Notes under the pieces: model-generated | What the model was told of the DNA's origin: nothing | The model's input: the letters and a program-made list of their open reading frames with translations, nothing else | The model's database searches: none | Position numbers and translations under genes: made by a program | Part shown: positions 1 through 10,369 of the stretch, in pieces | How positions within the stretch are numbered: position 1 is the stretch's first letter | How the letters are laid out: every line of letters starts with the position of its first letter | Origin: Mugil cephalus | Taxonomy: Eukaryota; Chordata; Actinopteri; Mugiliformes; Mugilidae | Reading direction: 5' to 3' | Assembly (NCBI RefSeq): GCF_022458985.1 | Contig: NC_061771.1 | Coordinates: forward strand, 21,587,501-21,651,500 | DNA length: 64,000 nucleotides

Positions 1-237
1 AGATACTCCTAGACTTACTCGGCTTCACTTTCATCCTAGCCCACTGCAAGTTGCTTTTAACTTGTCCAGCAGTCTGCTAGTACATGGAGCAGTTGACGTC
101 ACAGTCGTCATGTTATCCATGTAGGCCCTAATTGGGGGGAGACAAAGCCCTCCATGCAGCTTTTCTCCACCTACCACTCATTTAGAGGCCCTAATAATCA
201 CCTCCATTGCCATTGTAAAGGTTAGTGGTGAGATTGT
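1..237 (-). mobile_element. LINE reverse-transcriptase fragment (copy A)
   Basis: The minus strand reads a short piece of a non-LTR reverse transcriptase around the catalytic motif. Here the motif reads Y-M-D-N; the homologous fragment at 16346-16594 reads Y-M-D-D. Loss of the second catalytic aspartate, and the absence of the rest of the ORF, make this a dead fragment. It continues left of the window. Confidence 0.75.
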
Positions 238-516
238 ACAACCTGCCACGATGAAACGAGATTTATATGTAAGTAGTTTAGGTTAGACAGTAATATAAAT
301 TAAGATTGAGGAACCAAAATGTGAATATGCGTAATATTATTTTGTATACACATATGTACAAATTATGTACATATAAGCTAGCTAGCAACTCCTTCCTTTC
401 AGTCAGCATGTTTATTTATTTGCATTGTGTGAAAAAAAAGAGTGAGAGAGGTTGAGAGGTTGAGGTTTAGAACCCCTGCAATATGCCAATAAGTGTCCTC
501 ACAAAGATACAAACAC

Positions 517-526
517 GTGTGTGTGT

Positions 527-579
<53 letters not shown>
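517..579. repeat. GT microsatellite
   Basis: A run of about 31 GT units with one interruption. The same locus in copy B is at 16938-17001, so the tract predates the duplication. Confidence 0.95.
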
Positions 580-580
<1 letters not shown>

Positions 581-731
581 ATTCAGAGTCTGCACATAGA
601 TGTGTAAAAATAGATGCCACGGCAAGCAAGTAGAGCTCCCCCTGGTGTCGGGCTGCAGTATAGGTGGATGGGACTAAAACACAAATGTATGTTTATTTTT
701 TATGGATGGTTCCTGGTATTACTTTGAAGGA

Positions 732-1085
732 CACTCACTGGTCACATTAGGTACACCTGTTCAACTGCTTGTTAACACAAATAGCTTATTAGCCAATCAC
801 ATGGCTCAATCATTTAGGTGATCAAGACAACTTGCTGAAGTTCAAACCGAGCATCAGAATGAGGAAGAAAGGGGATTGAAGTGACTTTGAACGTGGTATG
901 GTTGTTGGTGCCAGATGGGCTGGTCTGAGTATCTCAGAAACTGTTGGTGCTGGGATTTTCACACACAACCATCTCCAGGGTTTTACAGAGAATGGTCAGA
1001 AAAAGGTCAGAATTTGTAAACAGCATGAAAGCATGGATACATCCTGCCTTGTATCAACGGTTCAGGCTGGTGGTGGTGGTGTAAT
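732..1085 (+). mobile_element. Tc1-like transposon remnant, internally deleted (copy A)
   Basis: It begins with a terminus of the cactcactggtcaca...ttaggtacacc type, typical of a common fish Tc1 family. It runs through the start of the transposase ORF (residues MVVGARWAGLSISET at 898) and then jumps near 1008 to a later transposase segment ending in a Gly-rich GGGGV stretch. Most of the transposase, including the catalytic DDE region, and the right terminus are gone. It sits in receptor intron 1 and ends about 60 bp before exon 2. Compared with copy B it carries two extra small deletions. Confidence 0.8.
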
Positions 1086-1146
1086 TGATTGTTGCGAATA
1101 TCTGACTGTAAATGCTATAAGTCTCCATCCTCATCCTATTTTTCAG

Positions 1147-2402
1147 GTGGGACTCCTCCTCAACTGCTGCATCATTAAGTTTTACCTGTGCCAAGCTCAG
1201 CAGCGGCAGTCCAGCAGCATCCTGGTTTACCTTAAGAACTTGGCAGCAGCTGACCTTCTTCACTGCCTCAGCCTACCTCTACGTATCACCAAACACATTG
1301 GCCGCTCTGACACTATCCTCCAGGTCTACTGCAAATTTGGCGCTTCCACCTTTTATGTCAACATATATGTCAGCATCCTGTTCATGGGCTACATCGCTGC
1401 AAACAGGTAGGCCAGGGTTAGCCAACAATGTAGCATTACAAATGCTATGCGACCCCAGAGGTTCAGTTCGATAGATCTAAAGTTGTCACTTGAGGTTTGT
1501 CTCACCTCTTTCCAGATTTCTGAAGATTGTTCATCCTTTGGGGACTCACATCCTGCAGACAGTGAAAGGTGCCCACATCCTGTCCGTGGTAACCTGGGTT
1601 TTCTTCCTCTCTCTGAAGATCGTCTACATCATCATGTCATTCACCAAAGACACAGTTCCGACCCCTGTCTCCAACATGGTTGATTGTGAGTGCTTGCACG
1701 GCAGCCGGCTCACCGTGTTGTACAAAATCATGCACAGCTGTTGCATCGCCCTCTTCCTGCTTGTCCTCGTATCCTTGCTCTTCTTCTACTACAAAATCGG
1801 TCACCAAGTGTTGCTGGCGCAGCAGAGGCAGCCGGCTTCCTCCTGCTCCAAAAAGCTTGAAAAGTCACGGAGCAAGATGTTAGTGCTGGTCGGCGTCTTC
1901 TGTTTTTGCTTTTTCCCATACCACCTAGTGCGAGGTCTCCACATTTTCCTGTGGACTAACTGTTCACTTAGCAAAGCTGTGTTCTACCTGAAGGAGCTGA
2001 GCATCGCCATGTCAATTCTCAATATCTGCCTGGACCCGATCATCTACTTCATCTACTGCAAGGCATTCAGGACTCAGCTTGGAATGGTTTGTACAAAATC
2101 ACAATAATTTTGAATAAATGTTTGTTACTTATCGATCACTGAATTAATTTGCACCACAGTGACTGGGCCTATGGTTGAAAGTATTGCAATATTTGTATAT
2201 TTTATATCAAAAATGTGTCTAGTTAACAGCTGTTTTTGATTTTTTTTTTTTTTTTGTTTGTTTCCATTTGTTGTTGGCAGACCAGCTTGAGACATCACAG
2301 GAGGGAGTAATGGAACAAGACGGAACAGCCTCTGCAGGAAATGAGATGCGCAACTCCAACTTGTCAGAGAGGGAATGCTGTGTACAAAATAAAAACCAAT
2401 GA
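1147..2402 (+). CDS. P2Y12-like G-protein-coupled receptor, copy A (exons 2-4; exon 1 outside window)
   Basis: Exon 2 is 1147-1406, after a tttttcag acceptor. Exon 3 begins at 1516. It either runs to the stop at 2105-2107 or is spliced at 2090 to an exon at 2281-2402. The visible part starts inside TM1 and reaches TM7 and helix 8. It keeps the TM3 cysteine, the CECLHG loop-2 motif, a TM6 FCFCFFPYHLVR motif and TM7 LDPIIYF. The YLKELS segment before TM7 and CKAFRTQL after it point to the P2Y12/13/14 group. The DRY-type motif reads NRF, where copy B has NRY. TM2 has His where B has Leu, and TM4 has Lys where B has Met. There is no frameshift or premature stop. Exon 1 should lie about 2.2 kb left of the window, judging by copy B. 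Ligand and exact orthology cannot be read from sequence; a GPR34-like or other P2Y-family name is possible. It may be drifting towards loss. Confidence 0.82.
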
Positions 2403-2813
<411 letters not shown>

Positions 2814-2869
2814 GGTGCAGTGGCAAGATGATGGCAATTTTACTGATGATATGATGGTTGTGTTATTGT

Positions 2870-3056
2870 ACCTAAACAGTATATATTAGTATTATAGTAT
2901 ATAATATAATAATATAATATATAATAACAATAAGAAGATTATATAATAATGCCAGTATAATAACAGTATATAGTATTTATATATATATAAATATATAATA
3001 TATATAACTATATATAGTTATATATATTGTACAAAGTCATGACTATAACTATATAA

Positions 3057-3096
<40 letters not shown>

Positions 3097-3106
3097 CATA
3101 TATATA
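2870..3106. repeat. AT-rich low-complexity tract with TA repeat
   Basis: Almost pure A/T sequence with many short self-complementary pieces. It ends in about 18 TA units at 3059-3095. Nothing else is seen. Confidence 0.9.
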
Positions 3107-3270
3107 GTTTTTTTTTGGTTTGTTTTTCTCAGTTATTTTTTTCCTCTTTTCTGATTTTTTTTTCTAGATTTTGAGATTAGCAAAATCCAAAAAACAGGAA
3201 ATTACTCAGAACAGCAGGATAAAAATACTATGAAAACCAAAGAAATATATTACTTAGAAAAACATTTTTT
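3107..3270. repeat. T-rich/A-rich inverted segment (copy A)
   Basis: A T-rich stretch with ggtttgtttttctcag is followed by an A-rich stretch with its approximate complement, which could fold into an imperfect hairpin. The homologous segment in copy B (21945-22430) is far longer. Confidence 0.6.
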
Positions 3271-3344
3271 CATATGAATGCAATTACGCTTGCGTAAAGA
3301 AGAAATACATAAATACTGATTTGTTTTTTCTTTGCGGTGTATTT

Positions 3345-3767
3345 TTAGACGGTGAATTGGGGATTGTTGTGGATGGGAAAGTGACCTGGAGCAGTCTGAG
3401 GAAGGTGACGATGATATGGAGGAGGAACGGACTCCCACTGGAAGATGTGTGGGGGTAAACTCAGATGGCAGCGATGAGGAGGACTTAGAAGATGAAAGCG
3501 TGGACCAGGCAAGTGCAGAAGTCGAACCACGGGACACAACAACAAAGCAAGATGATGAATGTGTTGAAGAAGACTCAAGTGTCAGACCGGACACCGTACA
3601 TGTATTTCAAAGATTCTAGGAGCTAAAGAAATTGAGGCCCAGGCAGACATCAATGCCCCTGCGTGGGTGTCATCTCTCTCACAAGAAAGGGAAAAATCAT
3701 GCGTTGCATTTCACTATCTCGTCCGGAAGAAGAAATGCAAGGTCCATCTTTACCTGAACAACGACAG
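3345..3767 (+). other. Open acidic reading-frame fragment of unknown origin (copy A)
   Basis: After an AG that could be an acceptor, the + strand stays open through an acidic stretch (DGSDEEDLEDESVDQASAEV) to a stop at 3617-3619. A second open piece follows in another frame and holds VRKKKCKVHLYLNN. The alignable part in copy B (22511-22930) is also open but has several amino-acid replacements. I do not recognise the family. An acidic N-terminus of a domesticated or decayed transposase ORF is one guess. No start with good context or other gene parts are visible. Confidence 0.3.
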
Positions 3768-3934
3768 AAGCTGTTCTTTTTCTAACTTTGCTCTGTGTTT
3801 CACTATGGGAATCGCCTTGGGCGTGACCAACTACGGAAGCTCCAATGGCACAACGTCTGTCTTTGACAGACAGATTGACCTGTGATACGGGCCCCGCCCC
3901 CTTGTACTATCACTGTCAACCAACCCCTCCTTAC

Positions 3935-5999
3935 TCATTCTAGCCCGGTTTCTTTCCGTGCCTGTGCAAGGAGGGAAGTGCTGGTGAAACACCTCACTCT
4001 GTTATCAAAGAACCAGGGATTACGTAATGGATTACGTAATGTAACCCAAAGTTCTTTTTCTAACTTCGCTCGGTGTTTCACTATGGGAGATATAGCCCAC
4101 TCTCGTATTGCATCAGCTCCCCACAAATGAGAGCTAAACCAACCTGCAATGAAACTATTAGACAGGGCTGGAAGCTCCTGCCTCCAAGACTGCATGAGAC
4201 AGTGATGCCTGAGCAACATCCAGCCTGTAAAAGCGCACGAAAGTGAGCGATATGGCCCAACTCGCCGCTGAACAAATGTCCTGAACTGACATTCCTCTGA
4301 ATAAGGCCCACGATGAAGCCAGCCCCTTGTGGAATGGGCTCTCACTCCCAGAGGAGGATGAAGACCCTTACACCTATAAGCCACAGATATGGCTTCCACA
4401 ATCCAGTGCGACAATCTTTGTCGTGACAACGGCCTGCCTCTATGAGAAGCAGCCCAGGAAACAAGCAACTGATCAGTACTTCTGAATTCAGCCGTCCTCT
4501 CCATGTACATCCCCAGCGCCCGCACTGGGCACAATTTGTTAAGTCACTTGTCATCCTCTGAGGAGAATGGGGGAGGGTGAAAAGCCAAGAGCTCCACGGT
4601 GGGACATCTGTATGATGATTCCAACACCTTAGGCACATATGCTGGATTAGGTTGCAGGCACACATTAGTGAGTTCAGGAACTAGTTGCAGAACTTGAAGG
4701 ATGGATAGACAGAGCCTGTAGGTCACCCACCCGCTTGGCTGTGGTTAATGCCAAAAGTAATGCTGTCTTAATTGAGAGAAATTTCATCCCTACTGCCTCA
4801 AGAGGCTCAAATGGGTGGTGAGAAAGAGCATCCAACACCAATGATAAATCCCACATTGGGACCAGGGGCCTGGAAACTGGGAGCTTACGGCGAGCACCTC
4901 TCATGAAACGACAAACAAGAGGGTGCTGGCAAACCGGCTTGTCACCAAAGCCCACATGGCAAGCTGTAATTGCTGCTAAGTAGACCTTAATTGTGGAAAA
5001 GGCTTTCCCTTTATCCACCAACTCCTGCAGGAAACACAATACATCCACCAATGAACATTGAAAAGGAACATTGTGTCTATTACTGCACCACTCTTCAAAA
5101 ATTCGCCACTTACTACTGTAAAGAGAGCGGGTAGAAGAGGCTCTGGCGTTCTGAATGGTCTCGATGACCTCTGGGGGCAGACCTGCAGCATTCAAATTCC
5201 ACCTTTCACAGGCCAGGCCCATAGAGCCATGTGTTCTGGGTGTGGGTGGCAGATTTCCCCTCGTGCTTGGGATAGAATATCCCTGCGAATGGGTAGAGGC
5301 CAGGGGACATCCACCAGAGGTTGAATTATCTCTGCCACCCAGTGTTTGGATGGCCAATGAGGAGCTATCAAAATTAGCGACAAACTCTGCTCTCTCGCTC
5401 TGGTTAGAGTTGGGGAGAGCAAGCTGAGGGGTGGCAAAGCATAAAGCTGGACGTTTGGCCATGGATGGGCCATAGCATCTATCCCCAGTGAGATCTGTCA
5501 GGGAGAAGAACAGAGGACACTGACTGTTTTCTTGCGAGGCGAAGAGATCTACGGCAGCCTGGACAAATTTTCGCCATATCTGCTCCACCACTTGTGGATG
5601 AAGTCTCCATTCCCCGTACAGTGGGTTTCCTCTGGACAGTAAATCTGCCCCCAGGTTCAAAATCCCTGGCACATGAGTTGCTCGAAGGGACATCAGTCTT
5701 GAGCTGCTCCACACAATCAATCTCTGAGCCAACCTGTGTAACTGCAGAGAGCGTGTGCCGCCCTGGCGGTTGATGTAAGCCACTACAGTAGAGTTGTCCG
5801 TTTTCAGTAAAACATGACGACCGCTGAGAAAGGGCAGGAAATGTCTCAGTGCTAAGAACACTGCTTGTAGCTTCAACACATTTATGTGAGCCTGAGCCAT
5901 CTCCTTGGACCAAACCCCGTTCATTGCTCTGCCCATCAACGTCGCACCCCATCCCCTGAAGGACGCGTCCGTTGTCATGGTTACCCTGGATGTCACCAT
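3935..5999 (-). pseudogene. DIRS pol remnant: RNase H and tyrosine recombinase, frameshifted
   Basis: The frame from 5999 down to 4674 begins with an RNase H-like segment (MTTDASFRGWGATLMGR, then LLKTDNSTVVAYINRQGG) and a linker. It then enters a tyrosine recombinase N-terminal region (SSTRSLYSSKWRIFEEWC) and the first catalytic-Arg box (TTAKRVGDLQALSI). The frame then breaks at a stop. The rest of the recombinase resumes in another frame from 4534 (CPVRALGMYMERTAEF), with the C-terminal HxxR box as VRAHSTRG, before a further shift near 4325. The recombinase would cut and join the circular DNA intermediate into the genome. This copy cannot make an intact protein. Confidence 0.85.
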
Positions 6000-6476
6000 C
6001 CCCAGTGGTACCCATGAGGTGAGAGCAGATGAGGTGAGAGCAGATGTTTTTAATACCCAGGGATGAACTGCGCATGCGCACCACCTTTCGCTTCAAACCA
6101 AGTGGACTCATTGTGTCGCACGAATGTGAGTTGTGTGTTTTTTGGTGTTGGGGGGAGCATTCTGCCCTCGGCAAACTGCCTGGCTGCAGAAATGCAATTT
6201 TTATTTCCGTCTTCCCCAAAACAGAACTCTGTGCTTGGTGGCACTCTGACGTGTTTGGTGACACTGACAGTGAACTGTGGAACACTTGTGCTTGGTGACA
6301 CTGTGAAACCTGCCCCTGAGTCTGCTTTCCCTGAACCTGTGGGGAGGGAGACGGACAGAGGACTCCTGGAAAACTGTGAACCATAGGAGCCTCTAAACAC
6401 TGAACAATGGGGCTGATCTCCTCCCTTACCGTTTTTCTTCTTTTTAAGGGAGGAGAAGGTGAGGGAGAAGACCACG
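6000..6476 (-). other. Collapsed DIRS segment where the reverse transcriptase should be
   Basis: Only about 480 bp separate the end of the gag-like frame from RNase H. Intact DIRS elements have well over 1 kb of reverse-transcriptase sequence here. No reverse-transcriptase motif with a paired-aspartate active site is found in any minus-strand frame. An internal deletion is the simplest reading. Confidence 0.65.
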
Positions 6477-8004
6477 TTAGGATGGCCGCTTCTTCATCCC
6501 CTCTCCGGGATGAGACGAACCTTTCCTGCCAGCCACTGCTGCAAAGGAATGTTTACCCCACGGCCTTGGATTCTCAGCCTTGGCCTGTTGGTTGGGGTGT
6601 TGTCCTACTGTGTGTCTCTGTGACCTGACACCACCTGGTTTTCCTCTTACTGCTGCAGCTCTCGCTGCGAAGCCAGGTCTGGATGTCTGGGGTGGGTGAG
6701 GAGTGGGTTTTCGAGGTAAGCAGAGGTCAAAGGCTTCTCCCTCCTGCTTCCAACGGGTGCTTGTCTCTCTCATCTTTTCCAAAGCCGGGCCAAAGAGACC
6801 CTTGGTGGGGTCAAAGGGTGCATCCATTACCTCGGCCTTCTGAGAGTCACCTAAGCCTGACAGGTTCAGCCATAACGCTCTCTCACCTGAGACTGCAAGC
6901 CCCATCACACGACCACAGCCCTGGACCGCTCCTCTGGATGAGCGCAAGATTAAATCGTTCACAACGCATATTTCATCCCAGAGGTCTGGGTTAGGCCGCC
7001 CCATCTCCTCCAGGATCTCACCCTGATAGGCAGACAACAGTGTGACTGCATTGACCGAACACACTGACTGCGCAGCATATTTATACATTCTCTCATAAAT
7101 AGCTGCAGTGACGCGGTCTATTTTATTGGGCAGAGAAATGCAAGAAGAAACTGAAATGGATCGGCGGTTAGGGTGGAGGTGATAAGCCACTGAAGGTTCC
7201 ACCGCTGGGGGTTCGGTCAACCCCAGCTCACCCATACCCTCAATCTCTAGCTTAGAGCAGCCCTTGGTAGGAAGCTTGCTCTTAAACGGAGCAGACTAAT
7301 ACTGTCTCATTTCCTTCATGCATGCAGGGACTGCTGGTAAAAGCTGTTTAGCTACAGAAGGAGCTGCTGGAAGCCTCTTACCATCATACAGGTCCCGCTC
7401 AGTCCCCTCAGGGCCCTGGGCAGCCGGCCACGGGATAGCCAGCTCAGCCGCAGCCCGTTTGCAGACTTCATACAAGTCGCTATCCACCGGGGGAACCATA
7501 TCGGCTCCACTTGGTGGCCTGGACGTCTGAGCCGGGAAGCTGGAGTCATCCTCCTCTTTCTCCATGTCGTCCAAATCGCGGAGGTCAGAGTTAGCGTCGC
7601 ACTCTGCGTCCTCATCTCCAGCTACGCCCTCGTTGATCCCTTCGAACAACAGGGGGCATAACCGGGGACTCCACCTCCATCATGTCCGCCCAGCTCGTAG
7701 TGGCTCGCGGCTGATGTTCATCGGAGTCTCTGGTAGAGATAGCCGCCAGACAGGGATCCTGACTGTTGGCTACCGCTACTCCCAATCTCCTCTCCAAAAT
7801 TGTCTCCGGCATCGAAGCACAGTGAAAACACCCTTGCGGGTCAGCTAGTGAAGCCTGGGCGTGTTTACAGCCCATGCAGGCAATGCACATAGGGTGAGGG
7901 TCCCTGCCCGAAATTGATGCACCGCAAGCCGTGGGGCACGGGCGGGATGCAGCTTCCTTTGCCTTCGGCACCAGCCCTTTGGTGGGGGTAGCGCTCGACG
8001 ACAT
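6477..8004 (-). pseudogene. DIRS gag-like ORF1, broken
   Basis: The start is an ATG at 8004 (MSSSATPTKGLVPKAKEAAS). A cysteine-rich piece follows (CIACMGCKHAQASLADPQGC), which resembles the N-terminal Cys motifs of fish DIRS ORF1. A frameshift near 7650 moves into the frame holding GVAGDEDAECDANSDLRDLD, and that frame is cut by an in-frame TAG at 7296-7298. It then continues to a stop at 6477. Length and order fit ORF1 of fish DIRS elements, which is thought to be a nucleic-acid-binding structural protein. Two lesions make it non-functional. Confidence 0.75.
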
Positions 8005-8465
8005 ACTGAGGTGGAGAGAAGACGTTGTACAGAAGGCTCGTCACAACACGTTAGTCTGTCACTGTCGCTAGCACGGGGCTAATACCACACTTGCTGGACT
8101 TGACCGAGTTAAACCGCCACAACGCGATAGCTTAACCCGATTATGTTAAGCTAACAAGCTAATGCCAACCCAACCAAGACCAAATTAGCTCGTCTTGACA
8201 CGTTAGCCCAAGTTACACAGACACCAGCTACCAAATTGTAACACCAAGTAACCGAGTGACAGCTTGCTTTTAAGCAGACACTGACCTTTAACCGCTGCGT
8301 AACTACTTGCAAAAAGACTTACTCAGCACAGTCCAAACAAAGCCAGAAACCTGCATTCGGCGACATCCTCCTTGACGGGACACCTGAGAACTGTTAAACA
8401 GAAATCCAAGCTAGCCTGGACGCGCTGAGGGAGCTTGTTGTAGTTTCTCACGTCAGCATACGGTT

Positions 8466-8672
8466 TTATAAATTAACCAGTTATTGTTTGCACTCTGCAG
8501 TGTTGTGTTCAGGTTTCAAAGACCTATTTTACAGTTCCCTTAGCTAACAGTGGAGTACCAAAGAGTTATAAATGAGCAGTCTTCACTTGAAAACTTTTGT
8601 ATTGATTCAAGACGATGCTCCCTTCTGCCCTGACATTCATCTTCTCTAACGAAGACTCACACCGACGCTAAA
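8466..8672. other. Short gap between DIRS element and MFAP4-like remnant
   Basis: Sequence 3' of the last visible MFAP4-like exon. The remaining fibrinogen-domain exons should lie here or further on, but none is present. It looks like leftover intron. Confidence 0.5.
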
Positions 8673-9179
8673 CTGCATTTCCGCCGGTGAAGCTCCACAG
8701 TTGAAGCTGGTAGCCGCTGTCCTCTGAGTCAACTGAGAAAGACGAGTACTGAGCGGAGGCCTCTCCTTGCTCCCAGTCTTCCATGTCGACTCGGAGCTCG
8801 TTCTTCTTCCTCATAGTCAGCAATAAGATGTTTTCCAGGCCTGGAAAGACCCCCAAAGCTCTGTTTCATCTCACATTGTGAACATCTCTTAACCTCATTT
8901 CCCCTGTAATTGATGCAGTAGTCTGAAAATAATACGCTGCATGATTTCATGTCACCTTAGCGGAGGTGAAATTTCCTCATTGATCTTATCCAACCAATAT
9001 TCTCCAGCTACATTCCCAAATCCCGTCTTATAGTATTTCCAGGGCCTGTAGAAGTTTTCCGTCCCGTCAATCCTCCTATGAAACACCTGAGAGTGTGAAT
9101 GAGAGTCAAAGAGACGGGTTTACTAACATGAATCAACACTTGAATGTAATAACAAGTCTGTGATTGGGTTTAGAGCTTC

Positions 9180-9260
9180 ATCTACACTACCAGTCAGATG
9201 TTTGGACACACCTACTAATTCAGTTCAGTGAGAAGGTCTCAACATCCAAACATTTGACTG
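9180..9260. mobile_element. Tc1-like terminus, miniature palindromic remnant
   Basis: The sequence accagtcagatgtttggaca at 9189-9208 is the familiar fish Tc1 terminus. Its inverted counterpart, caacatccaaacatttgact, follows within about 50 bp. The element body is gone. It lies in the MFAP4-like pseudogene just upstream of exon 3. Confidence 0.6.
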
Positions 9261-9655
9261 GACATGGGCCCTCTGAGGCTGTCCTATGTCTTATGTCTTG
9301 CAACAGGAAGTTGTTAGTTGGGGGCTTTGGTTCCTATGGGTTGAGGGGAGGGGTCATCCCACAGATACTTGATCAGTTTGGGATCTGGTGAAGTTGGAGG
9401 CCAGGTCAACACCTTGTGTTTCTCATGTTTCTTGTGTGTGTGTGTGTTTGTGTCAGGCTGCATCCTGCTGGGGATGGCTGCTGCCATCAAGGAGTGTCAT
9501 TGCTATGGGGTGAGGGTGCCTGGTCTGGTCTAGGTGCTACATGCATATCTAATGCCAGGTCCAAAAGTTTCCCAGCAAAGCATTGAATTGCCACAAGATG
9601 GTCAATGTTAATTATTTCTCCTGTCAGTGGTCATAATGTTGTGGCTGATTGGTTT
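9261..9655 (-). mobile_element. MITE (caccgatcaggc family), 5'-truncated copy 1
   Basis: This is the reverse complement of the body of the element at 48401-48841. It ends with the inverted terminus gtcataatgttgtggctgat at 9630-9649. It lacks the other terminus, where the Tc1 remnant abuts it. Confidence 0.7.
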
Positions 9656-9663
9656 ATACCTGT

Positions 9664-9890
9664 CAAATCAAATCAAACTTTATTTTTCATACATAAAAGA
9701 TGCATCTCAAAGTGCTTTACAATCATAGGCCTTCAACAGGGGGTCTGCGACCCCTAGTGGTTCCATGGAGGTACTGCAGGGGGGGATGCAACATCTTTGG
9801 TTGATTATACATTTCATATATGTACATATATATAATTTTCCCCAATAAATTAAAAAATGTTAAATACTCATTAACATGAATCCAACATCA
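9664..9890. repeat. Retroposon tail and fish 'gggggtctgcgacccc' repeat
   Basis: At 9664-9722, caaatcaaactttatttttc ... aaagtgctttaca is a common fish retroposon 3' tail. From 9725, a separate family begins with cttcaacagggggtctgcga and includes a tttggttgatta motif. The same family recurs at 58996-59230 and, inverted, at 52068-52316. Confidence 0.65.
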
Positions 9891-10369
9891 CTGATTCAGT
9901 GCAGTTTGGGGCCTGAAAAACGAACTCTGCTTCACATTAAAAGCAAACGCCACTAACCCCTCTATGATGAATAGCTTATTTTAAGATTAAAGCTCTATTC
10001 AAAGGTCAAACCAATGAAATAAAGCATGCTAATTAGTTAGCTTTCGCAGTTAGATTTAGATCATAAAGTATGGATGTCTCAGTGACGATTCAAGGCTTTA
10101 AACTGGTAACAAAGTAATTTCACTTATTGTCATAAAGAGAATATAAAGTGTTGTACTGACCGTCCATCTGCCTCCGTCGGTCTCCATGTCGCAATAGACA
10201 TTCAAAGGTGAAGCTGGGCCTCCTGGGTAGATGGTGTACACCCCACTGGCACTTGTGTTGTCACGGTGATAGATGTCATCACAGTCGATGGGCAGGTAGA
10301 ACTGGGAGTCGGAGCGGACTGAGGCAACCAGAACCAGCACGGTTATGACAAGTGTCTCCTGCGTGAGAA

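Larger units (their letters stand above)
3768..8465 (-). mobile_element. DIRS-type tyrosine-recombinase retrotransposon, decayed
   Basis: Reading the minus strand from 8465 to 3768 gives the fish DIRS order: gag-like ORF, RNase H, then tyrosine recombinase. Imperfect inverted terminal repeats are visible: gcgtgaccaactacggaagc at 3821-3840 matches the reverse complement of 8421-8455. A piece near the 3' end, reading ttctttttctaact...tgtttcactatggga, occurs twice in direct orientation at 3775-3809 and 4051-4085. That fits the internal complementary region expected for this class. The element is about 4.7 kb, shorter than the roughly 6 kb of intact relatives, because the reverse-transcriptase region is missing. 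No target-site duplication is seen, as expected for recombinase-mediated insertion. Confidence 0.85.

Noticed and set aside
399..629. Reading frames of alternating His-Thr (also 16815-17097)
   Set aside because: Direct translation of CA/GT microsatellites inside a receptor intron.
898..1410. 170-codon frame as a stand-alone gene
   Set aside because: It fuses a Tc1 transposase fragment, intron and receptor exon 2. The receptor exon needs the upstream exon, as copy B shows.
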